Shown in pieces: positions 35,413 through 47,300 of a stretch of 64,000 bases of DNA (the stretch's first letter is position 1; every line of letters starts with the position of its first letter). The notes under the pieces were generated by a model. It was not told where the DNA came from, did no database searches, and worked only from the letters and a program-made list of their open reading frames with translations. Position numbers and translations under genes: made by a program. This DNA is from Aricia agestis (taxonomy: Eukaryota > Arthropoda > Insecta > Lepidoptera > Lycaenidae). The stretch lies in NCBI RefSeq assembly GCF_905147365.1, contig NC_056428.1:20428001-20492000 (forward strand), in the 5' to 3' direction.

Positions 35413-35964
35413 TATTGAAACTCACTGCACTTTAATTATTACGAAATTTACGAAAACTCTAGAAACTTTCAAGATCTAAATGGAACTTCTACAAAGATGA
35501 ATCTAGGTAAGTATAAATAGTAAAGCTGCGATTATACTATGAAGAAAATCAATACCTTCTGTACACACATATATTGTACATACCTAATATTATTATATTT
35601 ATATGCACAGTGCCAGTAAAATCTTGCTACAAATATATTAAATCTGTGTAGAAAATCAATAGGTATGTAATCAAATCAGTACCTACTATAATATCAATAG
35701 AACAACCAGTTTGGCTACAAGTTTTATATTAAATTATAGTAAATTACTTCTAGGAAATAGTTTTCTGGAGACAACAACTACAGTCTACACGAAATATTAA
35801 AAATTATGTAAAAATGTATAATAATCTAAAAAATAATGTAAACAAATTACAAAATGATACAGTTCGATAAAGGCCACAGATAAAACCTGTGTTATGGCCC
35901 CTCTTCAAGATGGGCCAGCGCTGAGCGATCGAATGGTGCATGCGATGGCTATGCAATGGTCGCA
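35413..35964. other. Upstream region of TAF7
   Basis: Immediate 5' flank, presumably promoter and 5' UTR; no TATA-like element is obvious. Ends at the large inverted repeat. Confidence 0.4.
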
Positions 35965-36464
35965 ACCATAGACTTAATATAACTATCGTAAAGACCACCA
36001 CAACCGAAAAATGCGTGACCGTTTTCGATCTGTCAATGTGTGCGTGTGCTAGTGATGTATATTTTACTATCGATAGTATAGTCCGTTCGAGTTATTTTAC
36101 CTGAGTTTCTATAAGAAATAAATAATATGCAACTTTGACAGATTTGTATTTCAAATTAGGTATCATAAATTTTAATTGGCAAAAAAAGGTGACGATTGAA
36201 AAGTAGATACACATTTTCTTTTGGAATGATTTTTCAATCGTCGGATATGTTATGACATGAGGTTCTTATAGGGGTAAATAATATACACATAACACATTAT
36301 AAAGTTACTTATTTATTACTCAGGTAAAATCTATCTGGTAAATCAGTCCTTACATTGAAAGTAAACATTGAAAGTAAACAACACACATAGTATATTATAT
36401 TTTATTCTTAAATTAAATACATATCATAAAATATCATAATATTTTTTATTACAATTATTTTTAA

Positions 36465-37080
36465 CCGACTTCCAAACAGGAGGTGTCTAGACGTTCGGCT
36501 GTGGATATATTTTTTATGTATGTTCAACGATTACTCCGCCGTTTATGAACCGATTTTCAAATTTTTTCTTTTGTTGTGCATTGTATTGTTCCGAGTAGGT
36601 ATCATGTTCACAAAAGTGGTGGTCTGGTGATGGAAACCATGAGAAATCGAAGTGACTCCTTGATATTCAAATGGGAACATATGGTCCCAGAAAACGTTCA
36701 AAATCTTTCGATTAATAAATTTAAAAAAGTAGTCAAAGAACGTTTTGTGCCAAAGCCTATTATAAGGTCAATGATTTCATAAACGATGGCACATCTTGGG
36801 AATGCTGAGTTACTGCTTGCAAGGCTACTTCTACATGACTTACAATTATTATGTACCTATCTATGTTTACATTGTATAATTTTTAGTTAGAGCATTATAA
36901 ATTTTATTTTAAAAGATTATTTTTTTTCTCACTTTTTTGGTAAAAAGTTTCTTACGCCGAGTAAAGTACCTCGTGCGAGTTTCTTACGCCGGTTCTTCTC
37001 GTCGGCTTAGTTCCCGAACCGGTGGTAGGCACCATGTATTCTGAAAATATATTTTATTTTAGATTTGTTCAGAAATAAAG
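36465..37080 (+). mobile_element. LINE 3' end, left arm
   Basis: Contains ENVQNLSINKFKKVVKERFV and, after a frame change, VNDFINDGTSWEC and stop, the usual C-terminus of Jockey-like LINE ORF2. It is followed by the 3' UTR motif TTCTTACGCCGGTTCTTCTC and CCGAACCGGTGGTAGGCACC. Mirrored at about 42690-43315. Confidence 0.7.
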
Positions 37081-37541
37081 CAATTTTGATTTTGATTTTT
37101 TAAAACACCAACTGTAGGTAAAGAAAACCTTAAGGACAGCTAAAAAGAGTAAAATTATCATTTTTTTAAACAAAAAATTAAAACCGTCTTTCAAGGTAAT
37201 GACAATTCTTATTTAGTACTCAGTATTAATTCTGTTCTCAATCTTCATTATTTTAATACCTAATCGCCAGTTCTCTGACAGAATAGGTATAACTACAACT
37301 TATATACTTAGGACTGGTACCGACTTCAAAATTATGAAGATTGAGTACAGAATAAGGATTATTTAATACTTTTTAGTTCATTTAGGTATAATCTTAAATG
37401 AACTAAAAAGCAATAATTGCTTATAATTGCTTATTTTTAATAATTGCTTCAGTAACAAGTGCAACAGTATGTCAAACTTACTGGCACAAATAAAGTTGGG
37501 ATAGCTCCTTTAACCAAAATAGTATTTATTCTGCTTTTTCT

Positions 37542-37656
37542 TTAAAAATTTTCAATGAAATGTTTGCTACATATTGTTGAATTTTTCTTGGGATTCCAAC
37601 CAACATGCCTAATTAATTTCAGCCATTTTCCTCTTATTAGAGGATCTTGAGGGAAT
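37542..37656 (-). pseudogene. THAP second-exon copy, left arm
   Basis: After an acag acceptor it reads FPQDPLIRGKWLKLIRHVGW and NPKKNSTICSKHFIENF, then stop. It keeps the THAP zinc Cys and His (C-S-K-H). No first exon is seen on this strand, so it is stranded by the inversion. Confidence 0.65.
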
Positions 37657-37801
37657 CTGTAAAACAAATGATTATGATATATAAATATAAACCTTCCTCT
37701 AGTTTTAGAGTCACTCTATATAATTATAGTAGTTATATTATATTAGCTATAATTATTATAATATACTATTAGTTAAAATAAGATAATATGTCCTTTTTAG
37801 T

Positions 37802-37970
37802 TCGGCCGCACATTATCCGAATTTCTGATCACAAAAATTCGGACGCCCCCACCCCGCTCATACAAATTCTTTTAGTATGATGGGTCTACAACAAAATATA
37901 TGAACAGGGTGCGTTCCGCCGGGCGTCCGAATTTTTCTGATCAGAAATTTCGGATATTGTGCGACCGGGC
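37802..37970. mobile_element. MITE at inner edge of left arm
   Basis: Inverted ends CGGCCGCACATTATCCGAAT and TTCGGATATTGTGCGACCG, with internal TCTGATCA and GGACGCCC / GGGCGTCC. About 170 bp. Confidence 0.75.
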
Positions 37971-37999
37971 TTAATTAAGGTGATAAATATAAAGGTAAA

Positions 38000-38980
38000 T
38001 GATTTTTATTTTAGTTTTATGTTATTGTAAAATATTGATAAGCATATCGATAAATTTGATTCAAGCACTAGCGTATATGTAAAAAATTTTGATGAAAAAT
38101 TATTCTGCAAAATTTGTGTAATATAAGAACAATAGTACCTTTAGTTACGCAAAATATGAAAGTAAAAGGTAGGATTCACAATATTTTATTTGAAATAGAG
38201 AAATAAAGACAGAATATAGCAAAAATAAACACATCGTAGCAATTAGAACATGAAGATTAATTACGGGTGAAATCTATATTTTTCAGGATTATTCCTATGA
38301 TTTACACAGCAATCACTCACAGCACAAGTTATTATTGTTATATATAATAGTATTTGTTGAAAATAACATACGATTTAAATAATAAATTGCAAATACCAAA
38401 AGGGCATAAAAACGATTGACGACTTTTGACGACCTGTCAAATAAAAGTTGTTACAATTTTCATTAGACTGCCTCTCTCTTTTCATCTTGTTATAATTCCA
38501 TAAAGGATTTTCTTCTCTCTCGCACTCTTTGTTGGTCTTTAGCATTATAGGTTTATGGTCGCAACGCCTCTACATGATGGCCGTGTTCAGTTATGATCTA
38601 AACGTCATTCAAGATAGATGTGTAAGCATTAGCCATTGCGGCAATGCAAAACGTGCATTTTTAATAATTTATGACTTCACCAGATGACCCGGTGAACTTC
38701 GTAATTCGTATCACCTCCCTCCTAATATGAACCTTCTCTTGAATTCTACGAATAATTATTTCGAGACTAAAATTAAAATAATGGTTTATGGTAGTGATGA
38801 TGATGACAATGATGAATTTAATAATAGCATAATATGCTTTCCGTTCTTAAAACAACGCCGAAACTCCCAAAATTGTATCTTTACAGAGTCAGGAGTTATG
38901 TACATAATATATATAATCCCATCAAAAACATCCTGTAAAAAAACCAAGTCTCGCAACTCATTTTTATACCGTAAAAATTT
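38000..38980. other. Centre of inverted repeat, left half
   Basis: AT-rich. 38780-38900 is a dispersed repeat D fragment. 38540-38575 resembles the outer arm boundary (TTTATGGTCGCAACG). No gene. Confidence 0.4.
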
Positions 38981-38989
38981 ATGATCGTC

Positions 38990-39355
38990 CGATTTGAAAA
39001 ATATAACGTCCGATTTGAAAAATGAGCAAAGAAATAGAGGAAAATGTAATAAAAAACGGAGGGAAATTATTTGAAATTGCTTATTATCTTAAGAACTACT
39101 GGAGCAATTTTTATGTTATTTGGCAAACATGAAAATAGACCAAGTGAAGGGACAGAGGCTATTTTTGCGGAAAAATGTACGGTTGCGTGAAATTCCTAAA
39201 TTACACGCAAGCAAAGCCGCGCGGAATATCTATATATAATAAAATCGTAGGAAAGTCAATTCTGTACATTGAATATTTTTGTATAATAAATAATACTTGG
39301 GATGTGATCTACTATGCTAACGCGGACGAAGTCGCGGGCTACAGCTAGTACATGT
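38990..39355 (+). repeat. Tandem-unit repeat fragment
   Basis: CGTCCGATTTGAAAAATGAG to GACGAAGTCGCGGGCTACAG; same family as 23880-24590, one unit plus the terminal part. 39362-39470 and 39568-39665 then form a separate diverged duplication (TGGGATTACAAAGTTGTTCA). Confidence 0.6.
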
Positions 39356-40089
39356 TATATATGGGATTACAAAGTTGTTCACGAAGTTAGAGAAAGAAGA
39401 AGAAAACTGGACAGTAATTATGAAATGTGTATTAGGTTTTCCCTTAATTAAGACACTAAACACTAGCTAGATATCTCTCTACCGACGATAAACCGGAGAT
39501 ATTGATGGTACGGGTAAAATGATTCATAAACCGAAAATATAACTTTGTAATCCTATATATTTATATGGGATTACAAAGTTATTTACGAAGTTAGTGTATC
39601 TAGAAAACTAGACAGAAATTTTGAAATATTTGAATTTTCCCTTGATTAAGACACTAAACACTAATTATATTCTAAGTTTGAAGGTTCTATGTCTGCTAGA
39701 AGTGCCTTAGACTTTTGGTGATCGGTCAGTCAGTCAGTCAGTCAGTGACAAAATTAAGAAACTTTAACAAGTTACAGCTCTTAAACTACTCCTTCAAATT
39801 GAATAAAATTTTAAATATACCGTGTTTATACAATGCTTGCTTAGCAACTGAAAATTTAGGCTTGTTGGTTTATCCGCAATGAAGTTATTGGGGGTCAAAA
39901 AGAGCCTGAATTGGTTCGAGAAAAGGATGGTACGGCCGTGCCGCTTTTTTGTAAAGTTCAGTAGTTTTGAGTAAAAGAGTAACAAAAGTAACAAACATCC
40001 ATACAAACTTTCGGCTTTATCATATTATTTAGTTTCATTCATTATGAAACCACGTACTCGTCATTTTGAATTAAATTCGTAAATTGTAA

Positions 40090-40325
40090 TACGAATTACG
40101 ACGTCCTCACTCGACCGCGGTCAGGCACCGACTGTCGTATCGCCAACGTGTAGAGGCGTACCGCCATCGCTGGGCCATCATCCTTTGATGTGCGGCCGAA
40201 AAACCGACACCGCCGCCATTCCACGGCCAGCGCTGGCGCCATCGGCCATCCTACGCCACTACGTCCTCCCCACGCTGGGCCATCGTGATGGCCCACTACG
40301 CTGGCCCATCGTGAAGAGCCGCAAT
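40090..40325. other. GC- and CpG-rich patch upstream of THAP exon 1
   Basis: Strikingly GC-rich for this window, with repeated CGCTGGGCCATC / GATGGCCCA words. It ends about 175 bp before the THAP start codon. Could be a promoter-like patch or an old SINE-like insertion. Confidence 0.45.
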
Positions 40326-40499
40326 TAGCATTCTTATAGAATCAATGATGAAATACTCAAACCTGTTGATAATATGTTACTACCACGCGCGTTGTGACTT
40401 GTGAAGCTTCAAATACGTCCCATTGGGCCGTCTATTGTTTAGTCTGCATTGAGCGCAGTCACTAACGTGCCGCTTCTTGTCTTACCTAAATAAATTGAA

Positions 40500-40576
40500 A
40501 TGACGTCGTGCGTGTTTCGAAAATGTACCAATTATGACTCGAAAGTAAACAAAACACATGGAATCTCTTACCACAT
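40500..40576 (+). CDS. THAP fragment, exon 1
   Basis: ATG preceded by TTGAA, then MTSCVFRKCTNYDSK and THGISYH. Starts with the two zinc cysteines. Ends before GTCTTG. Confidence 0.55.
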
Positions 40577-40979
40577 GTCTTGATTGCAATAAATACCTCG
40601 ATTTTTTACATTTTCAATAATTATTTTTCGAACAATCTGGAAAAAATCGAATTTTCGTCATAGCTCAGGCGAAGAAAGAGACAGCGATACGATTCGACGT
40701 TTAAAAATAGAACTATCTCTTTTATGTAAATGGTTTTTCGTATCTTTTGTTTCACTTATCTGTCAAATTTGTCAATGTCAGCAATTTTGAATTTGAAAAT
40801 TGTTCGGAAGAGATATGCCGGAAAATAGTATGGATGTAACATATTTGTATAAGTAGAATATCATTGTATAGAATGCTAATTGCTAACCTTTGACTTATAG
40901 GGTGTATTGGTCTCTACCAAATCAAAATACTGTGGCCGGGTACATAAACTGTCAAAGTGTGGTACTATAGGGATGTCGA

Positions 40980-41090
40980 AATTGAAAGAAAATATCGATA
41001 TATCGATACATCGATATTTGAAAAAATATCAATATCGGTTTCGATGTATCGCGAAAAAAATATCGATATATCGATATATCGGTCAAATTT
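40980..41090. repeat. ATCGAT-rich low-complexity repeat
   Basis: Repeated TATCGATATATCGATA words in both strands; also gives two artefactual frames. Confidence 0.7.
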
Positions 41091-41289
41091 TTCGACCAAT
41101 TTGCTTTTTTTTTTTAATTTATTTAAAAAAATAAAAAGTGAAGAAATTAAAAAAAAATGTCCTTGGATCGGTATGTTTTTGTTATTTTACCGATGGCTTG
41201 ACTTCGTATGTGCTAATTTGGTTAATAATTAGACAATAAATAAGATTTGTGATAGAATAAAATATAACATGGCTTGATTTAAATACATA

Positions 41290-41500
41290 AAACAAAATAA
41301 ATTAAATATTTAAGGGAGCCCCAAAATAAACGTGATTATTTTGCTATTTTTTGCTTGATATCAATAATGAAAAAACTTAAAATGTTCACAAAATACTCAG
41401 TTGTATTTATACTTTAATAATAATAATAATTGATGGTAAAATTAAAATAAACTGTAAACCCTTCGTGCGCGAGTACAACTCGTATTTTTTCGATTTTTTG
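41290..41500. repeat. Fragment of the GCGCGAGTCCAACTCG repeat
   Basis: CTTCGTGCGCGAGTACAACT matches 57411-57436; the rest matches 57230-57350 in AT-rich form. Confidence 0.5.
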
Positions 41501-41764
41501 GTAATTTTTGCCCGATTTCAGTAATGACAACTTAAATAATAATTAATAAACTTAAAATAAATTAAATAGTTTTATTAAAATTAAAAACCATATTTGCCTA
41601 TTTTGTCTCTATGGACTATAATACATAGAGACAAAATGATTTTTTATATAATATAAAAAAAATCATTTTTGATATCAATATAATATATAATATAACAGGA
41701 CGCTCACTTATAACATCTTAGTTTATCGATATCCTCGACAAATATCAACCGAGTGTCCCATGTG

Positions 41765-41939
41765 CCCGGCCGCACATTATCCGAAATTTCTGATCAGAAA
41801 AATTCGGACGCCCGCGGCCCGGCGGAACGCACTCTGTTCATACATTTTGTTGTAGACCCATCATACTAAAAGAATTTGTATGAGCGGGGCGGGGCGTCTG
41901 AATTTTTGTGATCAGAAATTCGGATAATGTGCGGCCGGA
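41765..41939. mobile_element. MITE at inner edge of right arm
   Basis: Counterpart of 37802-37970: CCGGCCGCACATTATCCGAA to CGGATAATGTGCGGCCGG. It lies in the intron between the two THAP exons. Confidence 0.75.
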
Positions 41940-42107
41940 CTAAAAAGGACATATTATCTTATTTTAACTAATATAATATAATATAATATAGTATAATATA
42001 GCTAATATAATAGCTAATAATTAATATAACTCTAAAACTCTAAAATAGAGTGACTTTAAAACTAGAGGAATCTTTATATTTATGTATCATAATCATTTGT
42101 TTTACAG

Positions 42108-42222
42108 ATTCCCTCAAGATCCTCTTATAAGAGGGAAATGGCTGAAATTAATTGGGAGTGTTGGTTGGAATCCCAAGAAAAATTCAACATTATGTAGCAA
42201 ATATTTCATTGAAAATTTTTAA
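42108..42222 (+). CDS. THAP fragment, exon 2 (zinc His replaced by Tyr)
   Basis: FPQDPLIRGKWLKLIGSVGW, NPKKNSTLCSKYFIENF, TAA. Same length and stop as the left-arm copy, so the stop predates the inversion. Confidence 0.55.
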
Positions 42223-42689
42223 AGAAAAAGTAGAATAAATACTATTTTGGTTAAAGGAGCAATCCTAACTTTATTTGTACCAGTAAGTTTGACATACTGT
42301 TGCACTTGTTACTGAAGCAATTATTAAAAATAAGTAATCATAAGCAATTATTGCTTTTTAGTTTATTTAAGATTATACTTAAATGAACTAAACAGTATTT
42401 TGAAGTCGGTACCAGTCCTAAGTATATAGGTTGCAGCTATACCTATTCTGTCAGAACTGGCGATTAGGTTAGCTGGTACCGATTGCAAAATAATGAAGAT
42501 TGAGAACAGAATTAATACTGAGTACAGAATAAGAATTATTTACATAATACTTTTTAGTTAATTTAAGTATAATATTACAATTGTCATTATCTTGGAAGTC
42601 AGTTTTAATTTTTTGTTTAAAAATAATAATTTTACTCTTTTTAGCTGTCCTTAAGGTTTTTTATACTTACAGTTGGTGTTTTAAAAAAT

Positions 42690-43315
42690 CAAAATCAAAA
42701 TTGCTTTATTTCTGAACAAATCTAAAATAAAATATATTTTCAGAATACATGGTGCCTACCACCGGTTCGGGAACTAAGCCGACGAGAAGAACCGGCGTAA
42801 GAAACTCGCACGGGGTACTTTACTCGGCGTAAGAAACTTTTTACCAAAAAAAGTGAGAAAAAAAATAATCTTTTAAAATAAAATTTACAATGCTGTAACT
42901 AAAAATTATACAATGTAAACATAGATAGATACATAATAATTGTAAGTCATGTAGAAGTAGCCTTGCAAGCAGTCACTCAGCATTCTACTCCCAAGATGTG
43001 CCATCGTTTATGAAATCATTTTTGCTTTGGCACAAAATGTTCTTTGACTACTTTTTTAAATTTATTAATCGAAAGATTTTGAACGTTTTCTGGGACCATA
43101 TGTTCCCATTTGAATATCAAGGAGTCACCTCGATTTCTCATGGTTTCCATCACCAGACCAACACTTTTGTGAACATGATACCTACTCGGAAAAATACAAT
43201 GTACAACAAAAGAAAAAAATTGAAAATCGGTTCATAAACGGTGGAGTAATCGTTGACCATACATAAAGATATATCCACAGCCGAACGTCTAGACTCCTCC
43301 TGTTTGGAAGTCGGT
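42690..43315 (-). mobile_element. LINE 3' end, right arm
   Basis: Inverted counterpart of 36465-37080 with the same 3' UTR motif (GGTGCCTACCACCGGTTCGG). Confidence 0.7.
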
Positions 43316-43799
43316 TAAAAATAATTGTAATAAAAAATAATATGATATTTTATGATATGTATTTAATTTAAGAATAAAATATAATATACTATGTGTGTTG
43401 TTTACTTTCAACGTTTACTTTCAATGTAAGGGCTGATTTACCAGATATATTTACCTGAGTAATAAATAAGTAACTTTATAATGTGTTATGTGTATATTAT
43501 TTACCCCTATAAGAACCTCATGTCATAACATATCCGACGATTGAAAAATCATTCCAAAAGAAAATGTGTATCTACTTTTCAATCGTCACCTCTTTTTGCC
43601 AATTAAAATTTATGATACCTAATTTGAAATACAAATCTGTCAAAGTTGCATATTATTTATTTCTTATAGAAACTGAGGTACTGATAGTAAAATATACATC
43701 ACTAGCACACGCACACATTGACAGATCGAAAATGGTCATGCATTTTCGGGTTGTCAGGTGGTCTATACGACAGTATATATTAAGTCTATGGTTATGTCA

Positions 43800-44254
43800 C
43801 TTCCATTGGAAAAAATGAAACGATCAAACTAACACGGCTTATGACATTCTCTTTGTTATATACTCTGTGCATTATTCAAGAGAGACACGTCATGTCACGG
43901 TGCCAAGGTTTTAAAAAATAAAGATCAGCTTTTATTTTAGATCGTAGCAGTAATAAATTTAAATTCAGCTTACTAGAATCTACAATATATACTAGTAATC
44001 TGTGATCTAGAATTCTAATTAGTAGTGTCCAAATATATACTAGTAATCTGTGGTAGTGTCATTAATACCGAAACTTCGACAGTACAAAGGTAATATCTAC
44101 CGCCCATTGAATCCTTACTGAATCAGTAATATTTTTAACTTGATATTCTTGTTTCGTTTACGTTACATGAACCAAACAATTTCGTAATTCACTCAACTAA
44201 CTAAAAACTACGGAACCCTAATACTATAGTGCTAATTCGTATTTTAGGTCAACC
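43800..44254. promoter_or_regulatory. Nucleobindin 5' flank and likely 5' UTR acceptor
   Basis: Between the inverted repeat and the nucleobindin start. TCGTATTTTAG at 44237-44247 looks like an acceptor 7 bp before the ATG, suggesting a leader intron. A short duplication (TATACTAGTAATCTGTG) lies at 43987 and 44036. Confidence 0.4.
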
Positions 44255-44362
44255 ATGAAATTTGTGTTGAGTATACTTAGTCTGTGTATAATTCTACAAG
44301 GCGCGTATGCACCACCCGTATCTCCAGACAAGAAGGATGAGGTCGTCGATGGAGATGATCTG
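44255..44362 (+). CDS. NUCB1: Nucleobindin exon 1 (signal peptide)
   Basis: 36 codons: hydrophobic leader, AYA cleavage site, PPVSPDKKDEVVDGDDL. Donor GTAATT. The open frame running to 44440 is intron read-through. Confidence 0.85.
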
Positions 44363-47300
44363 GTAATTATGGAAAACTACCCTATCGTTGGCAGCTATCC
44401 AATTATTGGCACCTTAGGTTTTGGTTTGAAAATACTGTGAATGCTAACCATACTTTCTGTAGTATGAACTATTAAATTTTAAATTTAAAATTAATTAGGT
44501 GCCAATTATTGGTTTTACCTTATTTTCCTTTAACTTATGTACTCTCTTTAGATCTATACTTATACTCTGTTTTAATTTAACACCTCCATCGTGGATATCA
44601 CAGATACAATAGATTTTCAATTATTACGCGGCAGCCAGCTGCCGCTTGGGGCTTGGTGGGTTAAGTTGTTGCCAACATCATCTAGTATCATAATGAAATA
44701 TAATAAAGTTATTTTTATATAATAGTATCTATTCATGCTGTGTCTATTACAAATTGTTACATCATAATATTATGACTGTGGTTTAAATCTATACAATTTT
44801 AACTAGAGATACATGAATATTTTCCTTATTGTTGTGTAACTGAGGATTTGCTTGAATAATTTGCAGCTATAATTGTTGTGTTCATTGACATGTAACATAT
44901 TTGAATAATTGTTTCATCCTTTGGATGTTTGTGCTTGATGCTAGCTTAATATATCAAAACAAAATCGTGTTATGCTAAGTACTCACATGCGGTTTTGCTC
45001 GATAGTTTTAGTCCAAATAGAGTAATGCAAAACTCACAGCTCAAAGGCTTGCATCAAGCCAGCTCGTTGGAATTAAATATATTGATTTAGAATAAAACTA
45101 TCGAGCAATGCTGAAGGTGTAGATGAAATCCCGAGCCGCGGTTTTTGCTCGACGTTATAAAACCGTAATTGAGTACTTAGCATTACTGATCATTTTAATG
45201 CAACTTATGGTACTTATTCATGTTGCACTATTTTTAATTCTTACTTAGGTAACAAGGTAAAAAATAATAAGGGATGTTGTTGAAATTATTAAATACAATG
45301 TGACTATTAAGCACTAAGTTTATTACTCTTATTTCCTCATAGCTTTACCTTCGGCAACATGCTATTAGCCAATGTATATTTTGCAATTTGTACAAGATTT
45401 TGCCTTTAATGTTTTTGCGATTTTCAAACCATATTTTGCCCATATTAAAATGTGCTTCCCCAATGTCTATTACTATTAGGGTATAGTAGTAGACAACATA
45501 CCAATAACACGGTCACATTAACTTGACGCATCGCTGAAATGCAATAACATGGCCGCTCCATAATGATGTCATCAAAATATAATATGTCTATTTTAATGTG
45601 ACCCTGTTATACATGCAAAAATTACACGAAGTTTGGTTCAGTAGTTGTAAGTAAATGATGCTAACAACAAGCAACCTTATCTTCTATTTAACCCTAGATA
45701 GCTAACCTTCTGGGAGACCCTTTTTAAGCTAACCATCCGTTGAAACGACAGGTATTAAAAAATCAGTATTTTTATTGAGATTTTACCACTTTCTGGACCT
45801 GGATTTTTTGTTACAGACATATGATGAGCTTAGCAATAAAACAACACTTTGCATGTTTACATTTTTTATTTACTTTTGAAACTAAAAAATTTATTCTTAG
45901 ACCTCTAAAAAATAGGAACATTTTCAATCAAACTTTTCTTAAACAAAATAAAATAATATTCAAAATAAAACACTCAGTTTTTTTGTCATTATATGGCACA
46001 TAGAAATAAAAAACGTGATAAGAAATAAAATAAACTACTTTTTTTTAGCACATGTGATACAAAAATTTATTTTATGTTCACCTCATATTGCTACCTTATA
46101 ATTATAACAAAACTAGCTGTTGCCCGCGACTTCGTCCGCGTGGACTTCAGTTTATAGCGCGCGATGTCAACAAAATTGGTGTCAAAAGCTTGTATAAAAA
46201 AAACCCTGGTACCCCTTAAATCAAAACAGCTGTGCAGTGTGCACATAATATTTCATTTTTTAAAATAAAACTTTATATTTTATGCCAAATTTTAAATCTT
46301 ATTTAGCCCCCCAATTACACAACTTTACCCATAAACTATTTATCATTGATAGGTTTAGGCCCAATTTCACCAACGTCTGTTAGTGTTAACAGCTTGTTAA
46401 AATGTAATGTCTTCTCTTTCATTCATATGAAAATCGAAAGAGGTAACGTGATACTAATTCCGGCGTTAACTTTAACAGTCGTTGGTGAAATTGGGACTTA
46501 AGGTTACGTCACTGTATATAATATAAAGTACTGACTTATTAAATAACGTAAAAAAGAAATAACAATCGAAAAAAATCCATACTGGGATGTATGATGATAC
46601 CACCTCTTATAGAAAGACTTTTGAGCAAGCGCCAGCGCGATGTAGAAGACGCACGGCGCCATCTATTATGAATTTTTGGAACTAACTTAATTTGAACAAA
46701 TTTACGCATTTTTACCCCCTTACAACCCTTTTTTCCAGTAAAAAAGTAGCCTATGTCCTTTCTCAGGCTTTAGACTATCTGTATACAAAATTTCATTACA
46801 ATCGGTTCGGTAGTTTTGGCGTGAAACTTGAAAGCGAGACAGACAGACAGAGATACTTCCGCATTTATAATATTAGTATAGATATTTGGTATTTTTATAT
46901 AAATTTGGTCATGCGCTTTTCTTGTCGTAGCATTTCCCACGTGTTTTTCTTTTCCGTTTTTCTCTTGGAAAATTTGGAAAATACTCTTCTTCGTTCTCTA
47001 TTCCCTTCAAAGAAGCTTGGCCCGACGGCAACTGCTCTGCGCACTATATTCGATGGCTGTTTAGAAAAAACGCTTTTAAATATTTATTTTACTAAGCACT
47101 TGGTTTAATAAATTATTTATAGCATCTTAAATAAACGGAAACATGGTAAAAATCTAAAAAAAACACAGTTTACGTCAAAAATTCAGTCACAGTTTACGTC
47201 AAAAGTTCAAACACGCATTTCAGAAAAACTAACGGTAAAGCTTAAGAGCCCATATGACCCTAACTTGACTACATACTTTAACCTAGATCTCAAAATCTGT

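Larger units (their letters stand above)
35965..37970. repeat. Left arm of 7.8-kb inverted repeat
   Basis: Reverse complement of 41765-43795 along its whole length. Paired landmarks: GACATGAGGTTCTTATAGGG with CCCTATAAGAACCTCATGTC; AACCGACTTCCAAACAGGAG with its complement at about 43300; the LINE 3' end; the THAP exon copy; and a MITE at the inner edge. Point changes and small indels separate the arms. Confidence 0.9.
40500..42222 (+). pseudogene. THAP-domain gene fragment (two exons)
   Basis: Joining 40500-40576 to 42108-42222 gives 63 codons with most of a THAP zinc finger, a sequence-specific DNA-binding domain found in host regulators and P-element transposases. Visible are Met1, C-x4-C (Cys4, Cys9), the invariant Pro28 in FP, Trp37, a third Cys55 and Phe59. 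There are 45 residues between Cys9 and Cys55, within the family range. The fourth zinc ligand is Tyr58 here, while the inverted copy in the left arm has His. The frame stops straight after IENF, before the usual AVPTIF box. The junction splits a codon AT|A; the donor GTCTTG is weak and the acceptor TTGTTTTACAG good. Probably a relic or a truncated gene; a missed 3' exon cannot be excluded. Confidence 0.6.
41765..43795. repeat. Right arm of 7.8-kb inverted repeat
   Basis: Mirror of 35965-37970. The centre (37971-41764) is unique to the structure and holds THAP exon 1. No transposase was found in the centre. Confidence 0.9.

Noticed and set aside
35965..43795. A Maverick/Polinton or other large autonomous transposon
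   Set aside because: No polymerase, integrase or capsid-like frame in the centre, and the arms contain older unrelated insertions.
46692..47108. 138-aa plus-strand frame
   Set aside because: First part is the same repeat seen at 11.1-13 kb; no domain in the rest.
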